Assembly: GCA_016873375.1 (NCBI GenBank)
Contig: VGXJ01000148.1
Coordinates: 1-5,152 of the forward strand
Length of the DNA stretch: 5,152 bases
Origin: Phycisphaerae bacterium
GTDB lineage: Bacteria; Planctomycetota; Phycisphaerae; Phycisphaerales; SM1A02
Direction of reading: 5' to 3'
This document shows positions 1-5,152 of the stretch, piece by piece. The translations under genes were made by a program, and so were the position numbers. Below the pieces are notes generated by a model. It searched no databases, was not told where the DNA came from, and was given only the letters and a program-made list of their open reading frames with translations. Each line of letters begins with the position of its first letter. The first letter of the stretch is position 1.

Positions 1-589
1 TGTTGAGCACGCCATTCATGAACTGTTCGAGCAGGTAGCCGTTGGCAGCGTGGATCTCGACGCCATCGAACCCTGCATCGATGGCTTGTGTCGCTGCATG
101 TCCGTAGGCCTGCGGCACGCTCATCAACTCCTCGAACGTCAGTGCACGACACGGCGTGCAGCGCACGCGGCCGGGCTTGCCTTCGGCATCGAGCGCGAAG
201 GTATGTGCCTCGTGCTCGGTCGCCATGCTGCTCACGGGCACCATGCCTTCGGGAAGGACGCTGGCGTGCGAGACGCGACCGACATGCCAGAGCTGGCACA
301 TGATGCGGCCGCCCGCGGCATGCACCGCATCGGTCACCTGTCGCCACGCATCGCGCTGGGCCGTCGTGAAGATGCCTGGCGTCCACAGATAGCCCTTGGC
401 CTGCGGCTCGATCCAGGTGGCTTCGCTGATGATGAGCCCCGCGCTCGCGCGCTGGGCGTAGTACTCGGCCATCAGCGGCGTGGGCACATCGCCCGGCTGG
501 GCCGCGCGGCAACGCGTGAGCGGCGCCATGATGACGCGGTTGGGAAGCCTGAGGCGGCCGACGGGCAGCGGATCGAAGAGCGACGGCAT
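1..589 (-). CDS. Old Yellow Enzyme-family NADH:flavin oxidoreductase (alkene reductase), N-terminal half, cut by the left edge
   Basis: The gene starts at the ATG complementary to 587-589 and runs off the left edge after 196 codons. Family members are usually about 360 residues, so a little over half is present. Family motifs appear in order: LPNRVIMAPLTR at 15-26 (with the flavin-contacting Thr), EYYAQRASAGLIISEAT at 42-58, QLWHVGRVSH at 99-108, and AGFDGVEIHAANGYLLEQF at 172-190. H180, N183 and Y185 match the His/Asn substrate-binding pair and proton-donor Tyr of classical OYEs. In this family a non-covalent FMN takes hydride from NAD(P)H and reduces activated C=C bonds or nitro compounds in the cytoplasm. 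No signal peptide is visible. It lies 34 bases downstream of the Wzz-like gene on the same strand, so co-transcription is possible. No clear Shine-Dalgarno sequence precedes the ATG. Family is certain; the physiological substrate cannot be read. Confidence 0.95.
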   Translation of the reverse strand, partial: MPSLFDPLPVGRLRLPNRVIMAPLTRCRAAQPGDVPTPLMAEYYAQRASAGLIISEATWIEPQAKGYLWTPGIFTTAQRDAWRQVTDAVHAAGGRIMCQLWHVGRVSHASVLPEGMVPVSSMATEHEAHTFALDAEGKPGRVRCTPCRALTFEELMSVPQAYGHAATQAIDAGFDGVEIHAANGYLLEQFMNGVLN

Positions 590-623
590 GGGGCGGGAAC
601 GCTAACGCACGCCGACGGCAGGC

Positions 624-1472
624 TCAAGTGCGCAATCGTCGCTCAGAAACCGACTGTACATGTGCCGCCGAAGCAACATGTGACCATCCAATGGCGAAAC
701 CGATGACCGCCACAGCGGCGGCAAACGACGCGACGATTCGTAAGGCCCATGTCTTGCCGATTCCTGCTGCCGGGAGATCTGTCGAAGCGATGGCTGACAC
801 GATCCACCGCGGCGGCGTGACAGCCGCCGCACGCACAGTTGCCAGAGCCGTTTCGGCTGCCTGTCGCGCTTCTATGGTCGTCGTAGCGTCACCAACGAGG
901 GCATTCGTTCGGTCGAGGAGCGCAGCTTCGGTGGCAGTACGGAAACTACTCCAGGCGGTCGCTTGTTCCGTTGCCCACTTCGTTGCCGCTGCATGAAGTG
1001 CGGTTACGGACAGGGGTACATCCTCCCCGACAGTCTGCGCCGAGATGTTCAATTGTCCTCGCAGCAACTCCGTCTTCGAGCCCGTTCCGATCCGTGACCA
1101 ATCCATGGCCATCATTTCTTGCTTCGTCGTGTTCGGGTCAAACGCCGACATTAACCCGGCGAGAAGGCCTGCCAGGCCATCGAGGCCTTGGCCTTGGCCT
1201 TGGCCTTGGCCTTGGCCTTGGCCTTGGCCTTGGCCTTGGGCCTTGATCTCAGGCGTGGGTTCGAAGGACACCGAGAAGGACCAGCGCCTTAAATCTGATG
1301 ACCCAGGAAACAGCTGAATGCTCGCAGCCAGAAGTACCAGCCACAGCGCCACCAAGGCGTATCTACGCCGGTAGAAGGGCACGACAAGCAAGGCGAACGA
1401 AACATCGTCTCCACGATCTTCCTGGCGTTCAGCAATTATGACGAGGGGGCGCTCTTGCTCAGACTGACTCAT
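624..1472 (-). CDS. Membrane protein with N- and C-terminal membrane segments and a Gln-Gly repeat; Wzz-like topology, function unknown
   Basis: This 282-residue protein has a polar N-terminus, then basic FYRRRY at 33-38 leading into a hydrophobic segment at about 39-55. Nine Gln-Gly pairs follow at 79-96, then a glycine/leucine-rich stretch (97-107). An Ala/Thr-rich, probably helical region spans about 155-217, and a second membrane segment lies at about 244-263 before a short basic tail. This arrangement resembles polysaccharide co-polymerase (Wzz/chain-length determinant) proteins, which have two membrane helices flanking a periplasmic domain, but I recognise no diagnostic motif. The reading frame is open 53 codons further upstream. 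I chose the ATG at 1472 because the upstream stretch is Arg/Ser/Pro-rich and does not look like protein. No Shine-Dalgarno is apparent. Codon use is much less GC-biased than in the adjacent oxidoreductase gene. The 94-base gap to the upstream lipoprotein gene holds nothing convincing. Confidence 0.75.
   Translation of the reverse strand: MSQSEQERPLVIIAERQEDRGDDVSFALLVVPFYRRRYALVALWLVLLAASIQLFPGSSDLRRWSFSVSFEPTPEIKAQGQGQGQGQGQGQGQGQGLDGLAGLLAGLMSAFDPNTTKQEMMAMDWSRIGTGSKTELLRGQLNISAQTVGEDVPLSVTALHAAATKWATEQATAWSSFRTATEAALLDRTNALVGDATTTIEARQAAETALATVRAAAVTPPRWIVSAIASTDLPAAGIGKTWALRIVASFAAAVAVIGFAIGWSHVASAAHVQSVSERRLRT
1184..1244. repeat. Hexanucleotide tandem repeat (GGCCTT)9 plus one offset copy, inside a coding region
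   Basis: Nine perfect copies of GGCCTT run from 1184 to 1237. One extra G at 1238 is followed by a tenth copy at 1239-1244. Read on the minus strand, the perfect block gives alternating CAA GGC codons, i.e. nine Gln-Gly dipeptides at residues 79-96 of the membrane protein. The offset copy is read as Lys-Ala. Because the unit is six bases, gain or loss of copies keeps the frame and only changes linker length. Identical codons throughout indicate recent expansion or ongoing slippage rather than selection on the peptide alone. Confidence 0.97.
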
Positions 1473-1566
1473 GTCGAAGAGACTACAGCGACGGCCGGGA
1501 CTGGTTTGCGGCAAAGCGCAGCACCATCGACGGCTGTCTGGGCTCAAATGCCCTTCGGAGCGGAAG

Positions 1567-2520
1567 TCACTTGGGGTTCGCGCTTGCGGGCTCACGCGGC
1601 TTGGCCGCGTCCGTCGCGGGCTCAGGCTCAACCGGCTTTGGCGCGCGTTCCCGCAACTGCACGATCACCGCGAGCTCATCCTGCAGTTCGACCTTGCGCT
1701 TGGTCCACGCATCGCCGGCGATGATCTGCCGCGCGAGCGCCGTGCCGAGCTGCTCTGCCGCGCGAACATCCGATGGATAGTTCACGCCGCCGAGCGTGCG
1801 TGCGAAGCCGACCTCGCGTGCCCGTTCCATCAGCGCATCCTTGCGATCCTCGAAGAGATTGGACAGCAGCGCTGCGAAGACGGTGGCACGAAGGGCCGGC
1901 CCGCAGGGATAGCCATTGGCCAGCGTGACCTTGCCGCTGACGGTGATCGCATCTTCGCGTGGCAGGCACGGCAGGATCAGAGGGTTTGCGTGCGGACGCT
2001 CCCGCTTGAAAGACTCGGGCAGATCCATCATCAGCAAACTCACATCGTTGCGGACCTCATTGAAGGTCCGGAAGATGATCGGGTACCAGGTGGGGTCAAG
2101 ACGCGCATCGAGCGCTTCATCGAACCACGTCAGGTCGAAGCTCAGGCTGCGCCAGGCGCGCGACTCGTCTTCGCGCATGCGGCGGTCCTGCAGCCACAGC
2201 AGCGTCGCTTCGTCCTTTGCATGCTCAGCCGACGCCGGCTTGGGCGGCGCCTCGACGAGCGCCGTGAGATCGACCGATTCCGGGCAGAGGAACTTGCACT
2301 CGGACTGCTTGGGCTTGGCAGGTTCGCGAAGGGCTTCCTTCGAGGGCTCTTTGATGGATTCGCGAGACGAGTCCGTGGGGGGCGTCACCTGGGACGCGTC
2401 GAGCGCAGGTTGCTGCGGCGCGGGCGATGCGGCCGGAACCGCCGCCTGCTTCGGCGCGGTGGCGGGTGCTTGGCAGCCGACGGCTGTACCGAGCAGGATC
2501 GCGAGGAAGGTCGATTGCAT
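1567..2520 (-). CDS. Lipoprotein with a degenerate PAP2/class A acid phosphatase domain (probable pseudoenzyme)
   Basis: This 317-residue protein starts with a short hydrophobic signal (FLAILLGTAVG) before C16 in a lipobox-like AVGC. A Pro/Ala/Glu/Lys-rich linker follows to about residue 75, then a globular domain to about 290, and a Pro/Lys/Glu-rich tail. The domain aligns with the PAP2 signature Kx6RP - PSGH - SRx5Hx3D. R175-P176 fits the first motif, YPCGP at 204-208 the second, and A240-R241 with GGVNYPSD at 244-251 the third. Phosphate-binding Arg175 and Arg241 and Asp251 are kept. The motif-1 Lys is Pro168, the PSGH His is Pro208 and the nucleophilic His is Asn247. Active members hydrolyse phosphate esters in the periplasm or at the membrane; this copy should be inactive as a phosphatase by that mechanism. 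The ATG at 2520 is the only start that places the signal peptide at the N-terminus; further upstream the open frame enters the divergent gene. It is the first gene of the minus-strand block. Confidence 0.85.
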   Translation of the reverse strand: MQSTFLAILLGTAVGCQAPATAPKQAAVPAASPAPQQPALDASQVTPPTDSSRESIKEPSKEALREPAKPKQSECKFLCPESVDLTALVEAPPKPASAEHAKDEATLLWLQDRRMREDESRAWRSLSFDLTWFDEALDARLDPTWYPIIFRTFNEVRNDVSLLMMDLPESFKRERPHANPLILPCLPREDAITVSGKVTLANGYPCGPALRATVFAALLSNLFEDRKDALMERAREVGFARTLGGVNYPSDVRAAEQLGTALARQIIAGDAWTKRKVELQDELAVIVQLRERAPKPVEPEPATDAAKPREPASANPK

Positions 2521-2650
2521 CGGTGCACCGTAACCAACGACGGCCGAACGCGCCACGCACGATCCGCAGGCCACGCGTGCCGGGAATCGAGGCCTTCGCC
2601 GTTGGACCCGAGCCACCTTGGGGGCACATTCCGACCATCCAGGAGCCACC
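2521..2650. promoter_or_regulatory. Divergent intergenic region expected to hold promoters for both gene blocks
   Basis: The 130 bases between the start codons of the lipoprotein gene (leftward) and the lectin gene (rightward) must carry at least one promoter in each direction, given the divergent arrangement. I find no convincing -35/-10 pair. The best rightward candidate (TTGGAC near 2602, CACATT 17 bases later) matches only about half of each sigma-70 consensus. No inverted repeat longer than the 8-base CACGCGTG is visible, so no operator is called. The assignment rests on gene orientation only. Confidence 0.4.
2641..2645 (+). promoter_or_regulatory. Ribosome binding site of the lectin/dockerin gene
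   Basis: AGGAG lies five bases before the ATG at 2651. It decides the start: an earlier in-frame ATG at 2618 would add 11 residues ahead of the signal peptide and lacks such a site. It is the clearest Shine-Dalgarno in the window. Confidence 0.8.
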
Positions 2651-3694
2651 ATGATCACCGCCGCCCTCGTCGTCCACGTACTCGCAGCCTCGACCATGGC
2701 TGCTCCCCCCGCCAACGATGCGTGCGTGAGTGCTGAGCCGATCGCCGGTCTCGGATCGTTCACCTTCACCAGCGTGGAAGCCACGACCGATGGCCCCCTG
2801 CATGCCCAGTGCAACTTCTTCAACCAGTCGCAGGTGTGGAAGGACATCTGGTTCTGCTGGACGCCGGCGGCCACCGGACTGGTGACCATCGCGACCTGCG
2901 GCGGTGCAACCTGGGATACGAAGCTTGCCGTCTACGCGGGCTGCGACTGCGGCGCCACCGCGACATCGATCCTCGGCTGCAGCGACGACACCTGCGGCGC
3001 CCAGTCGCGCGTGACCATCGCGGCGACTGCCGGCCAGCAGTACCTGGTGCGCATCGGCGGCTATGGCTCGAGCGAGACCGGCGCTGCCAGCGGTGCCGGC
3101 ACGCTCACCATTGCCGATGGTGCGCTCTTCGAGGTGACTCACCCCGATACCGGTACGCGGTACGTGGCGTACGCAGCCGCCACGTGGGCAGCAGCGGAAG
3201 CCACCGCCGTGCAGCTTGGCGGCCACCTTGTGTCGATCCAGGATGCCGAGGAGAACGAGTGGGTGCGTGCGAACGTGGCCAACTTCGGTGGCGTGGACCG
3301 CCGGCTTTGGATCGGCTTCAACGATGTCCAGGTCGAAGGACAGTTCGCCTGGACGGATGGAGCACCGACCACCTACACCAATTGGAACCCGGGCGAACCG
3401 AACAACAGCGGCGGCACCGAGGACTTCACGGAACTTCTAGGGTCGAATGGCCGTTGGAACGATCAGGACGCCGACGGCAACGGCCAGCAGATCGGTGTCG
3501 CGGAACTGGGCGACGCGACTCCCGCCTGCGCACCTGATCTCGATCGTGATGGCTTCGTCGGCGGGGCGGATCTCGGCATCCTGCTGACTGCCTGGGGCAC
3601 CGCGGACGCAGCATCGGACTTGGATGACGATGGCGCCGTCGGTGGCGCCGACCTGGGCATCATGCTCGTCGCGTGGGGTCAGTGCCCGCAGTGA
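2651..3694 (+). CDS. Secreted protein: Cys-rich N-terminal domain, C-type lectin-like domain, C-terminal dockerin-type repeats
   Basis: This 347-residue protein opens with a signal peptide (about 1-18, probable cleavage after TMA or MAA). Residues 22-154 form a beta-rich domain with NDAC, DIWFCWTP, TCGG, WDTKLAVYAGC and YLVRIGGY, carrying eight cysteines; this type recurs in secreted planctomycete and Bacteroidetes proteins. Residues 158-286 are a C-type lectin-like domain: LGGHLVSI at 189-196, LWIGFND at 219-225, the EPN calcium/sugar motif at 249-251 and WND at 269-271. EPN in this fold usually indicates mannose-type sugar specificity. Residues 296-316 and 323-343 are two calcium-binding dockerin-type loops. 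It is presumably exported and binds a glycan, with the dockerin-like end mediating attachment or stability; the partner is unknown. The lectin domain has none of the usual cysteines. The next gene starts 29 bases downstream, so co-transcription is likely. Family assignments are strong; the biological role is inferred. Confidence 0.93.
   Translation: MITAALVVHVLAASTMAAPPANDACVSAEPIAGLGSFTFTSVEATTDGPLHAQCNFFNQSQVWKDIWFCWTPAATGLVTIATCGGATWDTKLAVYAGCDCGATATSILGCSDDTCGAQSRVTIAATAGQQYLVRIGGYGSSETGAASGAGTLTIADGALFEVTHPDTGTRYVAYAAATWAAAEATAVQLGGHLVSIQDAEENEWVRANVANFGGVDRRLWIGFNDVQVEGQFAWTDGAPTTYTNWNPGEPNNSGGTEDFTELLGSNGRWNDQDADGNGQQIGVAELGDATPACAPDLDRDGFVGGADLGILLTAWGTADAASDLDDDGAVGGADLGIMLVAWGQCPQ
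3536..3679 (+). repeat. Pair of dockerin-type calcium-binding repeats within the lectin gene
   Basis: Two 21-residue units (3536-3598 and 3617-3679, period 27 residues) share the pattern DLDxDGxVGGADLGIxLxAWG. Asp at positions 1, 3, 5 and 12 of each (D296, D298, D300, D307 and D323, D325, D327, D334) fit the calcium ligands of a dockerin F-hand loop. The units match at most protein positions but differ at many synonymous sites, so this is an old domain duplication rather than a recent DNA repeat. This C-terminal form is the main lineage clue in the window. Confidence 0.9.
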
Positions 3695-3723
3695 TCTGCA
3701 TGGGTCCGCGGTAGGCTCATCGC

Positions 3724-4803
3724 ATGGCCATCACGACGATCCTGCTGGCATGTTCGCTCCTCGCCCAGGCCACTGACCAGCCGCCCCCCCCGGCACCGGT
3801 CGAGCCGCCATCGCTCGTCCCGATCACGGTGCAGCTCAACTGGGTCGCCGAGCCAGAGTTCGGCGGTCTGTTCGCAGCGGTCGAGGATGGCATCTTCGAG
3901 CGCGCGGGCTACATGGTCACGCTGCTGCAGGGCGCGGGTGGCACCCCGACCTGCACGCTGGTCGCCGCAGGCACCTGCGACTACGCGCTCGCGCAGGCGG
4001 ACCAGATCCTGCTCGCACGAGCGAGCGGCCAGGACGTGGTCGGGCTGTTCGCCACGTTCCAGCACGCGCCGACCGCCATCATGCTGCACGACTCCAACCC
4101 CGCGCAGACGCTCGCGCAGGCATGGACCACGGGGCTGACGATCGAGATCGAGCCCGGCCTGCCCTTCGTGCGCCACATGAACGACATGCTCGGCGACCAA
4201 GGCGTGACGCTCGTCAGCCGCTCGCCCGGTGTGGCCACCTTCGAGCGCGATCTGAAGCTCGGCGTGGTCTGCTGGTGCAGCAGCGAACCGATCACGCTCC
4301 TGCGCAACGGCATCCAGACCAAGTGCCTGATGGTCAGTGATTGCGGCTTCGACCCGTATTCCACGGTGCTGATCACCACCTCCAAGCGCGTCGACGCCGA
4401 ACCTGACGGCGTGAAGTCCTTCATCGAGTGCGTGAGGGAAGGATGGGCCGCGTACCTGGCGAATCCGACCCCCTACCACACGCGCATGATGAAGCTCAAT
4501 CGTGCCATGGATGAGCAGGCGATGGAGCTCTGCTCCAAGGCGCAGCGAACGCTGATCATGCCCGAGGGCATGACCCCGGCGCAGCTCGGGCGCATGGAGG
4601 CGCGCCGCTGGCAATCGCTCACCGACCAGATGGTCGAGTCAGGCATCCTGCGGCCCGACTTCGATGCCAGCGGTTCCTGGGTCGAGTGGACCGCTGAGCC
4701 CGGGCCCGATGGCGCGGTCGTGATTGAGGAAGTTATCGAGGAAATCGCAGTTCCCGCTGAAGAGGCCCCCAGCGCACAGCCGAACGAGGGGGTGGCTCCA
4801 TGA
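3724..4803 (+). CDS. THI5/NMT1-like ABC transporter substrate-binding protein
   Basis: This 359-residue protein has a short hydrophobic N-terminus, a proline-rich linker (20-29), then the family hallmarks. VQLNWVAEPEFGGLFAA lies at 36-52 and AGGTPTCTLVAAGTCDYALAQADQILLA at 71-98; FATFQHAP at 109-116 and the second-lobe CGFDPYSTVLIT at 207-218 follow. Relatives bind pyrimidine thiamin precursors (ThiY) or other small organics (SsuA-like) and deliver them to an ABC permease; the ligand here is not readable. The Cys cluster of fungal Thi5 HMP synthase is absent, which favours a binding protein. Export could be as a lipoprotein (LLAC, C10) or by signal peptidase I (AQA, 14-16). The start is fixed by an in-frame stop at 3712-3714. 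Eight cysteines besides C10 are unusual. The last 30 residues are acidic and probably disordered. No permease or ATPase gene is in the window. It overlaps the next gene by four bases. Confidence 0.9.
   Translation: MAITTILLACSLLAQATDQPPPPAPVEPPSLVPITVQLNWVAEPEFGGLFAAVEDGIFERAGYMVTLLQGAGGTPTCTLVAAGTCDYALAQADQILLARASGQDVVGLFATFQHAPTAIMLHDSNPAQTLAQAWTTGLTIEIEPGLPFVRHMNDMLGDQGVTLVSRSPGVATFERDLKLGVVCWCSSEPITLLRNGIQTKCLMVSDCGFDPYSTVLITTSKRVDAEPDGVKSFIECVREGWAAYLANPTPYHTRMMKLNRAMDEQAMELCSKAQRTLIMPEGMTPAQLGRMEARRWQSLTDQMVESGILRPDFDASGSWVEWTAEPGPDGAVVIEEVIEEIAVPAEEAPSAQPNEGVAP
3784..3791 (+). repeat. Homopolymer of eight C near the 5' end of the binding-protein gene
   Basis: Eight consecutive C residues fall in codons 21-23, in the proline-rich linker behind the signal sequence. 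A one-base change in tract length would shift the frame before the folded domain. The frame as given is intact, since all family motifs follow downstream. Confidence 0.9.
4786..4802 (+). promoter_or_regulatory. Ribosome binding site and ATGA start/stop overlap coupling two genes
   Basis: GAGGGGG at 4786-4792 lies seven bases before the ATG at 4800-4802, inside the last codons of the binding-protein gene, whose TGA is 4801-4803. This overlap usually means translational coupling, and it fixes the start of the zinc-finger gene. Confidence 0.8.
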
Positions 4804-5152
4804 ACACGATCCTGAGAACGATGCTTGTTGTGGCGTGCTGCGCGCTGGCTGTGCCGGCTCTGGCGCAGGATGCTGCACCCGAGTCCGCAGGCAGCGTTGC
4901 CGGCGGGCCATCCCTTCCCGCGCAGACCGCTGTCAAGAAGACGACTCCCAGCCAGGTTGCGCAGGCCGCGCGCTCGCTGCGTCGCAGCATGGCCTGTGAG
5001 GCCTGCGGCGGTGACGGCACGGTCGTGCGCCAGCGCACCCGCAAGGCCGAGAAGCTCTTCACCAAGGGGCAGATCTATCACGAGCAAGATGCCTGCTCGA
5101 CCTGCGCGGGCACAGGCTCGGGCAAGCCCGAGCTCATCATGCGACGCTTCGA
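4800..5152 (+). CDS. Exported protein with DnaJ-type CxxCxGxG zinc-finger motifs, cut by the right edge
   Basis: The 117 complete codons present begin with a signal peptide (basic R6, hydrophobic core 8-21, probable cleavage after ALA at 20-22). A low-complexity Ala/Pro/Ser linker follows to about residue 50. Two CxxCxGxG motifs follow: CEACGGDG at 66-73 and CSTCAGTG at 99-106. In DnaJ/Hsp40 four such motifs bind two zinc ions and contact unfolded clients. Here there is no J domain in front and the protein is apparently exported, so it is not DnaJ itself. More motifs may lie past the edge. The start at 4800 is supported by its Shine-Dalgarno and the ATGA overlap with the binding-protein gene. 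Function is unknown; a redox, metal-binding or folding role outside the cytoplasm is possible but inferred. Confidence 0.85.
   Translation, partial: MNTILRTMLVVACCALAVPALAQDAAPESAGSVAGGPSLPAQTAVKKTTPSQVAQAARSLRRSMACEACGGDGTVVRQRTRKAEKLFTKGQIYHEQDACSTCAGTGSGKPELIMRRF

Noticed and set aside
50..706. Plus-strand open frame of about 218 codons at the left edge
   Set aside because: It is antisense to the oxidoreductase gene, which shows all family motifs in order on the minus strand.
1184..1244. CRISPR-like array or regulatory iteron
   Set aside because: The units are contiguous six-base copies without spacers and lie in frame inside a coding sequence, so this is a microsatellite.
1540..1553. 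Possible terminator hairpin between the lipoprotein and Wzz-like genes
   Set aside because: The stem is only four base pairs (GGGC/GCCC) with a six-base loop and no following T tract on the minus strand.
2602..2630. Sigma-70 promoter candidate upstream of the lectin gene
   Set aside because: TTGGAC and CACATT with 17-base spacing match about half of each consensus, which is expected by chance in this length.
1471..2736. Long plus-strand open frame of about 421 codons
   Set aside because: It is antisense to the lipoprotein gene, Arg-rich and without recognisable motifs; the minus-strand product has clear domain signatures.
1567..2889. Longer reading of the lipoprotein gene, starting up to 123 codons upstream
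   Set aside because: It would run through the intergenic region into the divergent lectin gene and bury the signal peptide and lipobox internally.
2225..3226. Minus-strand open frame of about 333 codons spanning both divergent genes
   Set aside because: It overlaps two well-supported genes in the wrong frame and has shadow-like Gly/Arg/Ala composition.
3699..3713. Four-codon open frame between the lectin and binding-protein genes
   Set aside because: It has no ribosome binding site and is too short to distinguish from chance.
3679..4614. Minus-strand open frame of about 311 codons opposite the binding-protein gene
   Set aside because: His/Arg-rich shadow translation typical of the antisense of GC-rich genes; the plus strand encodes a clear THI5-like protein.

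Overview
The window is GC-rich, densely coding bacterial DNA. The best lineage clue is the secreted protein at 2651-3694. It ends in two near-identical dockerin-type calcium loops with the core GADLGI-LL/ML-AWG, a C-terminal signature I associate with Planctomycetota, especially Phycisphaerae-like genomes. Its N-terminal Cys-rich domain, starting NDAC, is also typical of such secretomes. This assignment is inference from protein style, since no rRNA or marker gene is present.

The layout is two divergent gene blocks around a 130-base intergenic region (2521-2650). The minus-strand block, in transcription order, has three genes. The first (2520-1567) is a lipoprotein with a PAP2/class A acid phosphatase fold signature that has lost both catalytic histidines. 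The second (1472-624) is a membrane protein with one membrane segment near each end, Wzz-like in topology, carrying nine perfect in-frame copies of a hexanucleotide that encode a Gln-Gly stretch. The third (589 to the left edge) is the N-terminal half of an Old Yellow Enzyme-family flavin oxidoreductase.

The plus-strand block also has three genes. The first (2651-3694) is a secreted protein with a Cys-rich N-terminal domain, a C-type lectin-like domain and a dockerin pair. The second (3724-4803) is a THI5/NMT1-like periplasmic substrate-binding protein with unusually many cysteines. The third (4800 to the right edge) overlaps it by an ATGA junction and is an exported protein with DnaJ-type CxxCxGxG zinc-finger motifs.

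Five of the six genes encode predicted exported or membrane-anchored products, so this is mainly a cell-envelope or secretome neighbourhood; the flavin oxidoreductase is the cytoplasmic exception. I see no RNA genes, CRISPR array, insertion sequence or prophage gene. The most interesting items are the catalytically dead PAP2-like lipoprotein, the hexanucleotide repeat in a gene whose codon use differs sharply from its neighbour, and the translationally coupled binding protein and zinc-finger pair.
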